Assembly: GCA_020809705.1 (NCBI GenBank)
Contig: CP085826.1
Span: 6,758,001 to 6,822,000 of the forward strand
Length of the DNA stretch: 64,000 nt
Origin: Calonectria ilicicola
Taxonomy: Eukaryota; Ascomycota; Sordariomycetes; Hypocreales; Nectriaceae
Direction of reading: 5' to 3'
Of the stretch, positions 10,471 to 22,275 are shown in pieces. A program made the translations under genes and the position numbers. Every line of letters starts with the position of its first letter. The first letter of the stretch is position 1. The notes beneath the pieces are model-generated. The model was not told the origin of the DNA. It was given only the letters and a program-made list of their open reading frames with translations, and searched no databases.

Positions 10471-11785
10471 TCGTCCTAACATTGTTAGCTCATCTGTAAA
10501 GGTTACAGGATCTGGAATGAACTTACGTCCGCGTCCTCCCACTTGGGGGAACGCACCCGCTCTTCAGCGGGCAGCACCATAGTTCTCATGTTGCCACGGA
10601 GAGTCGTGACAGCAACTTCGATACCACCAAGATCCTTTATGTCTTGGTACTTTAAGCCCCACACCCGGGCCACCAACAGGAAGACATAACGGAAGTTTCT
10701 GTTCTTCCCAGGGGGGTGGGACATCATCCAGTCCCGGCGAGCTTTGTCAAGAGCGCTCTTGTCCTCGCCGGAGAGCTCATCTTGGTCCACAGGACACAAG
10801 CCTTGGAGAGATTCGATGACCTCGGAGGAGATCGCGCTGTCCTGGATCATTTTGTCGGACATCTGCTGAAACGCCTCTATTCGGCGCGCCTTGCGTTCTC
10901 GACGGCGGCGGCGCTCTGCTCGTGCGGCCCGCCCGATCTGCGCGGCGGTGGGAGGCTGTACAAGATCCTCAACCAGGGGGATATTCTGTGCCACGAACTC
11001 GTTGATGTTGGCGCAAAGGGAGGTCTGCTGAGGCTCGGGGTTATTTCCAGAAAGAGCCAAAGCCACAGAAGCATAGTTGGGTTCATTCTTAATGTCACTT
11101 CCCTCAGCATCCTCATCGTGCTCTGAGATCTCAAATGGGGCGGGGTCATTCTGAGGCTCAACAATGTTCTTCTGCAACAAAGCCGGATCAATAGTACCAA
11201 GGTCACGTTCTTCCTTAATGATCGTTTCCTGGGCATTCTCATCGTTCTCGCAGTGGGCAGGGTCGTTCTGAGGCTCAAGACTGTTCTTCTGCAACAAAGC
11301 CGGATCAATAGTGCCAAGGTCATGCTCTTCCTTAATGATAGTGCCCTGGGTTGGAAAGATTGACATGTCCGCTTCTTCATCGTTGGGCTCGTCCTTAATG
11401 AAAACCCCGGCGGTATCTTGGCCATGTTCGTTCATCTGAGTGTCCTCGTGCTGGATCGAAGAAGTGAGTTAGCAAGATTGTTTCAATTCAGGTTGTATCA
11501 ATAAGAGTTCGGGAAAAGGACGAAATAACTTACAGTTATGCCAGGAGTATCGTGGACCTCGGGTTCCATGCCTGGGCGAGACGCCAGAAGAGCAATTCGC
11601 TTCTCGATCGGTTGTGTGTCCCTTTGTTGCTGCTCAAAAAGCACGGATACAAGGTCGTCACGGATAAAGGCGTGGATGTCGCAATGGAAGTGCTCATCAT
11701 TGGACTGAGTGGCATAGCCATGAGGGGGGTAAGCGCTGGCAAAAGCCTGGCTGTTGAAGAAACCACTGTGGCCGTTGTCCGACAT
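10296..11785 (-). CDS. Myb/SANT-like nuclear protein with SUMO-motif repeats
   Basis: Three exons on the minus strand: 11785-11534, 11450-10527 and 10475-10296. Introns of 83 and 51 bases have GTAAGT donors and GCTAAC branch points; total 451 aa. The N-terminal half is acidic and carries four psi-K-x-E motifs (IKDE, IKEE, IKEE, IKNE) with Lys at about residues 103, 124, 163 and 205. Two of these sit in a 39-residue direct repeat containing DLGTIDPALLQKN. A very basic stretch (residues ~259-275, many Arg) looks like a nuclear localisation signal or basic region. The C-terminus, completed only by exon 3, has Myb/SANT-like spacing: W, then IRGHAAL, FW..LSRFMG and VKKRWEKL. Probably a DNA- or chromatin-binding regulator; target unknown. 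Without the last intron the protein would stop after SSFQIL and lose the Myb helices. Confidence 0.65.
11166..11352 (-). repeat. Tandem 117-bp coding repeat in the Myb-like gene
   Basis: Two near-identical copies start at 11166 and 11283 (period 117 bp, 39 codons) and encode the KEE(H/R)DLGTIDPALLQKN block. Identity is high at the DNA level, so the duplication looks recent. A third, weaker copy (IKNEPNY...) follows downstream in the protein. Confidence 0.75.
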
Positions 11786-14700
11786 GTTTCCGAATGTAGA
11801 AGCGGTAAAAATCCTATATGCTTTTGATATTAGAAGTGCACTCAGGGGAAGAAGTGTTCACTCAAGAACAACGTACGTCTGAAGAAACGCTTGAATGTAA
11901 GTGGACCGAAAGGGGTAGATGGAGATGCTGTAGATCGTCCAGGTACGATTGCCAAGTCGACAATACCAAGTAAGAAGACGAAGAGGGGCAGATAGAGAGG
12001 CTATATACCGTCAAGGTACGATTCCCAAGCCGACAATATCAAGTGAGGAGAAGAAGAGAGGCAGATAAAGGGCAAGAGACTCTGGCCAGAGACACTGAAG
12101 CCGTCGAGAGCCTTTGGTAAGAAAGTTGAAACGATGAAGTCTGGAACTCTGATCGACAATAACGACGGGGTCGAGACTGTCTAGCAAGAGTCAAGGCGAT
12201 GATGGAAGTAAACGAAGAGATGAATGTGCGGATGTGAAGAAGAAGAACAGGAGTTGGGGTCAAGGTGATGGAGGAGTTCTTTAAATAGTTCTCCAAAGGC
12301 CTCCTTCGTCAAGAAGTGAGAACTTCCCTTCGACGTGAAGGAAAAGTGAACACGAGCAGACGATCTGAAGTGAATTAGAGAAGTCAAGTGAGAATAAATG
12401 CCCGCCTAATAGAGACTAGGTGCTGGGGCAACGGGGCCAGGTGACGTAAAGGGGGGTGAAAAGTGCCAAACGTCGAGATTAATGGGCACAATGAGCAGAT
12501 CCACTGCCAGAAGAATAGAAAATAGAAAAATGCAAACGAGACCTGAGGCTTTTTAATGCTGAGAATGATGAGGGTCAACTGAATATCAAATCCTCAGCTC
12601 AGCGAGGGCATCCCCCCTTAAATGGATTTTGCTTCATGCGTGGCTTCGGGCCTTGGGCGCCTTGGGAGACGTTTTTTTCTTCTCCTTCGAGCTTTCTGCA
12701 TGTATTGCTTCGGTAAAGAGTACATGACGGGTCATCAACAGTCCCGCTTCCCTTCCGTGATGGATATCGACCTTCACGGAAGCCAAAAGCACATTTTGAT
12801 GCGCTTGTAACTATCGCCAAAGCTCTTGCATACACGTTTTCCCAGATGGGTCTAGCATTGGCCTTGCAGGGCACACCCCACGGCATTAGGCTAGTGGCAG
12901 TGGCATCAATGACATGCCCTTGCCGCACACATCCTTGCTGTGGCCCCTGTGAAGATCTCTGCCAATGGGCCCGTCAGATGGACCCGCCGGCAAGCAGGAT
13001 TATGGAGCCACACATCCCGAGAGTGAAGGCAAGGTGAGTTAGAGCTAGCAGATAGTGAGAGTGGCGGTGATTTTGGGTGTGCCCCAAGGGATGTGTGCAT
13101 TGCATCTCGATTGCTGCCTGCTCCGGATCGCTGGGGGTAACTTGACATATCACAAAGCCCTGAATGCACCCCAATGCTCTGGGATGACAGCCATGGGAAT
13201 GTTTATCTATAGGGCTTGTCCAACCTTCGGGCCCCTTTCGACATGGGACGCATGGGTAAACACAGATGCCAAGGCGAGAGCAAGGTGTGCAACTTGTTGC
13301 CTGGGTGTTGTTTCTGTCGGTCTTTTGATTAAACAGGCCTCCCTGTGTAGAATAATGACACCAGCCATCTTGTACCTGTGCCACAGAGGACTCTTCGGGG
13401 AGTGTGGGGGTTTCAAAGACGAAGATCACTGCATTGAAGAGTCGCGGAGGGGGAGGGGGAGGGGAATCAAGCCCCTGGCACTCTCAGTCTCTGTGGAGAG
13501 CAGCCCCCTCTAGAACGTCGATCTTTGGGGGCAGATTCCTCTTTTCGCTTATCCATTATGTGACGATCGATGCTTAAGGTTGTGACGATGAGCCCAGTTC
13601 GCAGTCACTTCGATCAGGGAGGGTGGGGCACAGCGTCAGCACAAGGAGCAAGGTGCTTGATGGCGACCAGTTGGCGTGCAAGGATTGCTGGACATGGGAC
13701 AGATTCCTGGGTCGGAAGGGAATGTCTCGGGCATTGTGTCTTCTCATTCGTAGCAGGGATGGTGTCTGTTGGTGGAGGTTACGTTAGCTATGGGTGCAGG
13801 TGTCTTGGAGGGCATGGTCGGCCGCAGCTCCGAAGCAAAGCTCACCCCATTATACCCTCAGCTAATGCCGATTTGCGCTGCACGACACCTTGGCACATTG
13901 TTGATCTGTTGTGCAGGAGGGAACATGGATCTCTAGAGGAGAAGAATGGGACAGGGCATTTATATAATAGCGGTGGTCCTTAGGTTAGGATTAAATAAAG
14001 TCATGTGTCCTAAGGTGTCCTTAGGCTTTGCCGTACCCCCTCGCCGCACTTATGGCACTGAATTTGATCTTAGGCTGGCTTTAGGGGCACACATCATCCA
14101 GTAACTCTAAAATTGGACCTGAACGGTTATTGAGGGGGGCAGACTCCAGCTTCACAACCGATGTGCGACATTCAACCCGCCGGCAGGTTACATTCAACGT
14201 CTGTGGCTGGAACAGAGTCCACTAACACGAGCCAGGGATGCCCATGGCCAGTCTCGATTCGTTTGGATTCCTCACGTCAAAAAGCGTACGCGTAGCGAGA
14301 GCCTGATTTCTTCCATCACCCCTCCTCCTCACCTGCAGCCACAATTTCAGGGGAGGGGCGTCCAGCACCATCAGCCAGTAAAAAGCATGGCCTCGAAGGA
14401 TATTTGCATTTGCCCCCCCGATTCTCATTTCTACGATGCCCATCGGAGATCGGATGCGGACCATTGCACAACCGTTCGCATCATGCCGTTGCCTTCACTC
14501 TGAACTACACACAATGGGATGTCGTCTGTGCTGAGTAATCTCTAACTTCTGGCAGATGGAGCCGCCCCGGAGAACTACCGTAGTTCACTTTTAGCTCCCG
14601 TTGTGGGCAGGTTCATGGCGGGCATAACGCGGTAAAGACGCCGTGATGTGCGTCTAACGGCTTTGGCGCCGTTGCCATGAGTTTGCCAACTCGGTCACCG

Positions 14701-16451
14701 AAAATAACCACTTCAAACACAAGAAAAACAGAAGGTCCTCGGCTGGCACCCTGCCTGGGGTGTTTTGCTTCTGCGGGGGACCGAAGCAAGGATGTTCTCA
14801 CCACAACGGCATCCAAGCGTTGCTCCCGAAAAGGGACGAAGAGCTCAGGGTGCCAGTGTGCAGCTGGGCAACAACTTCTAACCCAGGCCTGCTTTGTACT
14901 GGTACTGTTGCAACGGAATCGTCCCGTGCCGCGTGGCTGACAACATTCAGACGATCAACGAGTGTACGGCCAGCTCGGTCCTTCTTCCGCAGCAGTCCCG
15001 CTTCATTTTAGGAATTGATGTCCTCCTCCCAAAGCAGCTTCTCCAAAAGCCAGACCGCTTCTCTTCCAAAGAGAGAAAAAAGAAAGTTGACCTGCAGCTT
15101 GCAGGAAAACACGCCCGCTGGCGTATGAGAATGTGCCAAATCATCACCACATGATATCACCATAGGTAGTGAGTCTCCAGCCACTGCGACCCTAATCTAT
15201 ACCGTACCCAGCCCATCACGGGCGCTCCGGTGTGATTTTGCTCGCCGTGACACATCAGAATGCCAAGATCAAGGCTCGAAGCTCGAAGCTCAAGAGTACT
15301 GACAGGTCACCGTCTGCTGGCATTGCTCGCCCTCCCCACAGATCTATCAGGGATTACCCTGGACTTGACCAATCGATCAGGGCAAATTCAGAGGCTGAAG
15401 CCAACGTCGCATTTAGTTCATTACCCTACATGGTATGCTTACTTACACCTTCCTTATGGCCAGTGCTTCCTTTTGGGACGCTGGAGAGAGTGGCATTTGC
15501 AAAGCCAGTCGCGTCTGCGGCGCACTCCTGTCCTTGGTTTAGCTGCTGAGTGAAATCATAGCTTCAAAGCAGGTGGCAAGGTCGATGTGCCCCTCCGACA
15601 AAGCAAAATTTCGAGAAAAATAGGTACCCTGGGATGCCCCCTCCGCCCCTCCGCCCTCGACCCCCGATTTCCTCTTGATCTCCTCCTTCCTTGGATGGTC
15701 TCGACGTAAGAACCACAACCCGCTTGAGACTGAGCTTTTGATGACCTGCCTGCCCACTTAAGGCTGCAGGAAAGCCCAACAAGAATGGGAAATTGTAGCG
15801 AATATGGCGATTTACTAGCCTAGCATATTTGGGCATGGCGGCAATCAACATGGTGATTGTCATTCGAGCAATGCAAATCTCTGCGGCGCTGATCCGGCTC
15901 TGAGGGTCCAGTCCGATGTTGATTCACCTTGCCCTTGCATCTAGAGCCGGAGGATGACCTACACATGCAACAAAGGCCATTCGGCTGTCACAAACTCAGC
16001 TGTCGGAAACGATCAGCTAACAGCAGGGCATCTGGCCCCATATTTGAAACCCAAATGCAACAAGACCTACGGAGTACCCATGAGGACATCCATTCGACCA
16101 TGTCCCTGCTGGATGATATCGACTCGTTCCAAGTGGCTGATGTTACGTCGGGTATAATTGGCGCACCATGAATGAAACTTTGCTTGGATGTATCAAGACG
16201 CATAGGGATACATACTATTTCATAATTGACACACACAGATGTACATGAACAAAAAAAGATGGCTATCGTCGTCGACGTGAGAGACACTCGCAGAGTCGGT
16301 TCTAAGGTACAACATGTTTCGGTATCACATCGCCCACCATAACTCCAGCCGTGGCCTTCTAAGTAGAAATCCCAAAAAAAGAAAAGATACAGACCCAAAG
16401 AAAAGCGCCCTTTGGTACCACCCATGTCCCAGGAAAACGCATCTTGACCTC
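11786..16451. other. Long stretch without a supported gene
   Basis: About 4.7 kb upstream of the Myb-like gene and downstream of the MRL1-like gene. Open frames of up to about 150 codons occur (for example around 12974-13513 and 13570-13983), but they overlap on opposite strands, lack splice-consistent extension and match no family. The left end contains a tandem duplication (11937-12067). Repeated CCTTAGG words occur around 13980-14090, near a TATATAA at about 13963. No tRNA or rRNA is seen. Confidence 0.5.
11937..12067. repeat. Imperfect tandem duplication, period 73 bp
   Basis: The 58-base segment 11937-11994 (containing AGGTACGATTGCCAAG and GGCAGATA) recurs with several substitutions at 12010-12067. 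It lies 150-280 bases upstream of the Myb-like ATG, in the likely promoter or 5' leader. Confidence 0.7.
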
Positions 16452-17566
16452 TTAGTCCTCCCATTCTTCGTCTAGTTGATCGATAAGTCTGTTTTCTGCA
16501 TCCATATTTCGGTCCCTTCGGGTGGGACTTGTGCTGAGATGACGGTAGCCTCGTCGGAACCGGAGGCCACGACAGCAAGACGCTAGTATAATTACAATCA
16601 TATCCTGTTTTTTCCCGTCCGTCAGCCCTGACATACAGGCCTAGGGAAAGTATCTCTCTGCTTTCAAAGGAAGGGAACGCACGCAGAAAAAGCTCCAGAT
16701 GCCGGCCCATAGGCTGTAGTTGGGAAGCTGGCGCCAACCACGAGCATGGGCAACGGTCCGGTTATAAAAAATACCACCCAAGAGGTACACCAACACAGCA
16801 ATAACGAGAATAAGACCAAAAATACTGCCGGGTCCGACACTACCGGGTTTGTGTGGCTCGGCGTGAGCACAGGCGTGGTTGGATCGGACTTCGAAGAAGT
16901 AGGCACACTCATCGGGATCGGTTCCAACAAAGCCGACGCTGGCTTGGGATGTACCGGGGTCTCGGTCGCAAAGGAAGGAAATCGTCGTGGATTTGCGGCG
17001 CTTCGTGTCGAAGCTCATTTCATTGTAGTCATAATTCGTCTGAGGGTCTCGCTTTGCCGCCTTCGTTGACTGAGCCGCATCCTCGCCGCATGGAGATCCT
17101 CCCGTGTATTGCAGAACTAATTTTCGTCCACGGCTTTGCAAGTTCATTGATTCGGAGCTGTGCGCTGGTTAGCAAGGTGCGCCAATATCCCATATTTGCC
17201 TCAAACCAACCCTATTGAGTAGACTTTCCCCCCAGACGTATAGTATGCGCTCACGTTCTGCCAAAGCGACTCCTGAACATCCACGACATCGACAACGGGA
17301 TCTACCACGGCGCCGCAAATATTCAATGTGAAATTCTTGCCATAATCGTGACCCTTTGCCGTGTAGTCCTTTGTTGGGCCATACGCGTACGAATCGGGAT
17401 CCTCCACAATGGCTCTATCGGGCCGGAGATCAAAAAATGCGCCACTGCCAGTAGAAGACGTCGCGGTGCATTCGGGGACGTGTATCGTGGTGGACGCCGG
17501 GTCCTGGATGGCGCTGGCCGTAGCCATGAGGAGGGGAACGAGGTTCACTGGGTGGATGCGCATCAT
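16452..17566 (-). CDS. MRL1: MRL1-like receptor (mannose-6-phosphate receptor homology, type I membrane)
   Basis: Three exons on the minus strand: 17566-17211, 17157-16683 and 16604-16452, 327 aa. Both introns (53 and 78 bases) were set by frame and by family motifs spanning the junctions (VYSIG|SESMNLQSRGRKLVLQY and WSFFC|DMIVI). The N-terminus (MMRIHPVNLVPLLMATASA) is a signal peptide. The lumenal MRH-like region has KNFTLNICG, LVLQYTGGSPC, TTISFLCDRDPG and DECAYFFEVRSNHAC with paired Cys. One membrane helix follows (residues about 225-245, IFGLILVIAVLVYLLGGIFY), then RGWRQLPN and an acidic C-terminus ENRLIDQLDEEWED. Such proteins cycle between Golgi and endosomes and help deliver vacuolar hydrolases. 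The gene is divergent from erg24. The first donor is GTTGGT, slightly unusual. Confidence 0.82.
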
Positions 17567-18327
17567 GGGCAATTGATCCGCGTATCGAGGGGGTGAAACG
17601 AGATGCCGAGGAATGAGTGGAGGAGGGCGAGGACAGAATGCGCCTCAGGCAGTACTAGCAGCAGAGACGGGCGAACCTATCATCAGTCAAAGTTTATAGT
17701 CAAGGAGAGAAAAGATCAAGGTCTGGAGCTAAAAAAGAATGTTGTTAATGATGACCTTGCCGGCCCGAGTGGAAACGTAACGGCGATGGCGACCCTGATT
17801 ACGCTGCCTGCCACTGAACCTCAAGCTGTCATCAGTGCGTCCTGTCTAGATGCGGAACACGGAGGCGGATGACGAGGCGTGTTCATGGTGTATGATTGGC
17901 TGGTCCGGATGCCGTCTCCATGCGTGACGTCCACCTTCTCCAACGCCCCCTGACGGTACCTGTGTCATGCAGCCACTCCAGACCCGGCCGGCTCAACCAG
18001 TTTCTCCGATGAATTTGGGTGAAGATTGGAGCTATCCGAATACGGGAGTCCATTTGTATTGCCGCCCGCGACCACTGCCGTGTCAGTTGGGCTAAGGTGG
18101 TCCGGCGGGTCTCATTGTCGCTGGCAATTAGACAGCCCGACGGGACACGAGTGCTCCGAGTTGCTTTTAAAACTGCCACCCCGCGAAACCCGTGGCTCAA
18201 TGCATGCGGCCGACTGAGTTGGAGGACGTGAGACACGGAGTCTTGAGCGAATCTATAAGTTCCTGCTGTTTTGCCGTTGGGAATCCATAATTCTGTTTCC
18301 GGCAGTGCACGCAATCTATCCGGCACG
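17567..18327. promoter_or_regulatory. Shared divergent promoter region, MRL1-like / erg24
   Basis: 761 bases between two divergent start codons. A TATA-like CTATAAG lies at about 18251, roughly 75 bases before the erg24 ATG. No other element could be assigned with confidence. Confidence 0.5.
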
Positions 18328-19925
18328 ATGACGGCGCGCGATTCCAAGGCTGCGGCCGTTGAGGAGCCGCATGGCTACGAGTTCTTTGGACCGTGAGTTG
18401 TACAATTGCCCCTTTGATAATTTATGTCTGCTAACATTGAACCCTTGGACAGTCCCGGTGCTTTTTTCATCTCGTTCGGCCTCCCGATCCTCGTTTACGT
18501 CTTCAACTTTGCCTGCAACGACATTTCTGGCTGCCCGGCCCCGTCTCTCTTGAGTCCCAAAACTCTGTCCATCGACAAGCTCAAGCAGGAAGTTGGCTGG
18601 CCAGAAGATGGCGTTTCCGGCCTTGTTAGCTGGGAGGCCATGGCTGCCACGGTCGGATACATTTTCCTTTCCATGGTCTTGTATCGCATCCTCCCCGCGG
18701 AGGAGATTGACGGCACCGAGTTGCGGTCTGGTGGGAAATTGAAGTACAGGCTCAATAGTAAGAATACACCTATAAGCCGGCACCATTTAGCACATGGTGT
18801 GCAGACTTGGAATCCAATGCTGACATACCCTTAGCCATGTACTGCAATACCGTGACCCTTGCAGTCCTAGCTGCAGGTACCATCGCCCAAGGAGCCGAAT
18901 TTCCAGTCTGGACTTTTATCTCGGCCAACTTCATTCAGCTCCTGAGCGCATTCACAATCATCTCCTACCTGATCGCCATCTTCGTATACGTCCGAAGCTT
19001 CAGCGTGAAGCTTGGTAACAAGGAGAACCGCGAGCTTGCTGCTGGGGGCCACAGCGGCAACATGCTCTACGATTGGTTTATTGGACGCGAGCTGAACCCC
19101 CGCGTTACCATCCCCTTGATTGGCGAGATCGATCTGAAGGAGTTCCTGGAGCTGCGACCCGGCATGATGGGATGGATCATCCTGAACTGTTCCTGGTGTG
19201 CCCAGCAGTACCGCAACTACGGCTACGTCACCGACGGCGCCATCTGCATCACGGTTACCCAAGCATTGTACGTGGTTGACTCGTGGTGGAACGAATCTGC
19301 CATTCTTACCACTATGGACATTACCACGGATGGATTTGGCTTTATGCTGTCTTTCGGCGACATTGTCTGGCTGCCCTTTGTCTACTCCCTCCCTGTCCGC
19401 TATCTCTCGGTCCATCCCGTTTCCTTGGGTCCACTGGGTCTGGCCGGCGTCTTCGCCCTCATTGCGACCGGCTTCTACATCTTCCGTTCTGCCAACAACG
19501 AGAAGAACCGATTCCGTACAAACCCGAAGGACCCCCGAGTCGCTCATCTGAAGTACATTGAGACCAAGCGTGGCAGCAAGCTCCTTATTTCTGGCTGGTG
19601 GGGTGTTGCCCGCCACATCAACTACTTTGGTGATTGGATCCAGTCATGGCCTTACTGCCTGCCCACCGGTCTCGCAGGATACCAGATCCTTCGCGCCGGA
19701 TCCAACGTCGAGGGCGCCTTTGTCATGAATGACGGCCGAGAGGTTATCCAGGGCGATGCCAAGGGATGGGGAATGATTATTACTTATTTCTACATTCTCT
19801 ACTTTGCCATTCTGCTTATTCATCGAGACAGCCGAGATGATGAAAAGTGCCGCCGCAAGTACGGTGAAGACTGGGAGCAGTACAAGAAGATTGTTCGGTA
19901 CCGAATCGTCCCTGGCATTTATTAA
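18328..19925 (+). CDS. erg24: Delta(14)-sterol reductase (ergosterol biosynthesis)
   Basis: Exons 18328-18392, 18453-18757 and 18835-19925 (introns 60 and 77 bases) give 486 aa, the usual Erg24 length. The N-terminus MTARDSKAAAVEEPHGYEFFGPPGAFFISFGLP and the C-terminal signatures SGWWGVARHINYFGDW and DDEKCRRKYGEDWEQYKK...PGIY are those of the ERG4/ERG24 sterol reductase family. The protein is polytopic with about eight to nine hydrophobic segments and should sit in the endoplasmic reticulum. It reduces the C14-C15 double bond left after Cyp51 demethylation, using NADPH; it is the morpholine fungicide target. Both junctions restore conserved sequence (GPPGAFF and RLNTMYCNTV). The gene is divergent from the MRL1-like gene and ends in the canonical short GIY tail. 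Confidence 0.95.
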
Positions 19926-22176
19926 TTGCTAGGCTCAAGACTTGTAAAACTAACTCGAGGGGTGAACATCTGCACCCTTAATTACTGACGAAAAAGTTTG
20001 TATGAACTAGAAGGTGTGCTAGAAGATGGACTAGAAGAGAATGGTCCGACCATTTTGAAATGACGGTAACTTATGCTCGTGTTAGCATGAACTCTGTACC
20101 TGGGCGTAGCACGATCTGCTCGCCTCGATAGATCTGCCCATAAAAGCTAGTTAGAAACTTAATTCATTGTTAACCGATTGACATTGAGGTGTCCCTGGAA
20201 AAAGTGAAATAAGAAAAAAGGAAACCTGGCCCTTGTAGAAGAATCCACCTCGTTCTCAGGTTTTCTTTGGTGCAAAATACGATGCCTACATCTCCCCGCT
20301 CACAGCGTGGTAGCAAGTGCATGATGTATGCAGGATACCCCTCATACGACGCTGCTTGCTGTCATATATGTGCTCGCTGCAGGAAACCGCAGAACTGCAA
20401 CCTGACGATGCTCACGAGGACTTGGAGAGTTCTCCGGATTCTAGAAACGGGCCGAAGAGCGCGGGGCGTTGGGTGCAGTAGTTGAGGGGGAGGATCCCTT
20501 TAACTGGGTTAAGGCGAGGAGAATGGTGCGGGGAATAGAGTGGTTTGGGTGGTATGGGTAGGGGGTCTGGTCAGCAGGGAAGAATGGTCTGGGGGAGGAG
20601 ATGGTGGTAAGATGGGATGAGGGCAGGGCTGTTGAAGCTCTGGCTAATTAATGTTGTCATGGAGAGGGACCACAGATACAATTGCGATGTTTCTCAGTGT
20701 TGGTGGTCAGGAGGGATGATGGAGCCCGCGGACCACGAACAATACGGTATTAATAAACAATATTGGGAGGCATTGACATGATTCTGAAATATCGGGACGC
20801 CATCCTGGGCTCGGGATGCCCAGTCGCAGTGCTGAAAAGTTAAACAGAGAGAGCCAAGATTGCAGAGGGTCAGGGAGGGTCCGAGGGTGGCGCGCCCAGG
20901 GGCGTGAGTTTGTCATGTCGATCGCTATTCGGGTGACGGCAGCCACACCATACTAGTTACTGGGCACCACACTTTGTGCTGGGAGCGGAAATATCCTCAA
21001 ACGCACATTTCCTGTCCTTGTCTCTTGTTTGGATATTCCCGAGACGCAGATGTTAGGCTGTGACTGACCTAAGTTAAATTAAAATCCCTGGATCAAGGAG
21101 TATGCCTCAGCCAGACTGACTTATCGGCACAGTCGGTAATGCGTCAGGAACCCATCTCTGAGACATTGATTGACCCAGCGTCGAGGAACCACGCGATTTT
21201 AGTGCCCTGAAGTCAAAGACAGGCCCTCGCCGTCTCTCAGAATCCAACGTGACGAGTAACGCCGAAAAGAAGTCACGCAGCTGCAAAGGCGATGCAGCAA
21301 TTCCCCTCATCCGACCCAATTTGCCAAAATTCCTGCTCCACGATGGCTGCTCTCCTCTCCCACGTCCTGCTTTTGATGCAGTAGCTCCTCCACCAATACC
21401 TGGGGGCTCACGCTACCCCGGCCTGGAAGCCTTGATCATCGGCCCTTTTCCTGCGATGCCAAGTTGTTGCTGTGGTCTCCACGCCGGCCGCTGGGGGGGC
21501 TGCCCAGTCCGGATACCGCTTTGCTCTCCAGTGCTGGGGCTCTTGGCTCCAATCCACTGTTTCTGTGGGGTAATAAGCTGTGAGGAGAAAGTCCGGGTGA
21601 TCGGCAGTTGGACGAGCCATGAGGGTGTGAGGGGGAAGAGTCCACCGAGGGAATCCATCAAACCACTTTTCCTGCTGCTTCGATCCCTGCCTTGACGGGC
21701 TTGAAGCTCGTGGGCGGAGAAAAAACACGAGGGTAGCCGGGCAGTTGGCGTAGCTTGATGGGCGAGAGTGGCTCGGACGCCCCCCTACTCGGAAGTGATT
21801 CGCGCTCGGGTAGAGAGACATTGGCTTGGTGCTATGTTGTATTGGATTTGGCGCATGGCCCTGGCACAGCACGACAGATGAACATGACCCAACGTTAATT
21901 ATGTGCAGAAAGCATGCAACAATGGCTTTTTTCCGTGTCTTGTTTTATAAATAAAGCTCCCATGATCGCCCGTCCGTTAGAAACGCTTTTCCTTCTCTGT
22001 CGGGTGGCTTGCTTTACTGCGACCAAGACGCCGGGTGCAGTCATCGTTTGTTTCTCAGCCTCCAGTGCCAGTGCCTGTAGATCGCAGTGTGTCTGCCACT
22101 GATCACTGATCACCGTTCCGCACTCCACCCCTTTGACGCGTCTTAGCCCATCCCTATTTCTGAGGCTTGGAAAAGG
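19926..22176. other. Intergenic, no gene supported
   Basis: About 2.3 kb between erg24 and the beta-glucosidase. A G-rich block at about 20480-20630 (runs such as GGGGG, TGGGTAGGGGG) could form G-quadruplexes. The right end is the promoter of the beta-glucosidase gene. Open frames around 21249-21872 overlap on both strands and look non-coding. Confidence 0.5.
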
Positions 22177-22184
22177 AATAAAAG
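22177..22184 (+). promoter_or_regulatory. TATA-like box upstream of the beta-glucosidase
   Basis: AATAAAAG lies about 95 bases before the ATG at 22276 and favours that ATG as the main start. Candidate carbon-catabolite (CreA, SYGGRG) sites such as CTGGGG and GTGGGG occur near 21535-21568, but this motif is too short to be firm. Confidence 0.35.
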
Positions 22185-22275
22185 AGTTCCTTCGCCGTCG
22201 CATTTCCTCTGCGTGTCTTGGGCTCCTGACTCTGACAGGACAAGGTCACAAAAGACACAAAACACAGCCCCAAAC

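Noticed and set aside
10260..10480. Possible self-splicing intron or small ribozyme
   Set aside because: The dense hairpins suggested one, but I could not find a group I core, a group II domain V, or hammerhead or HDV-type conserved bases in the required arrangement.
12974..13513. Overlapping ~150-codon frames on opposite strands
   Set aside because: Mutually overlapping, no family features, composition rich in Cys/His/Pro as expected from random GC-balanced DNA, and no splice-consistent extension.
13570..13983. 137-codon plus-strand frame
   Set aside because: No recognisable motif, unusual Gly/Arg/Cys composition, surrounded by sequence without coding signals.
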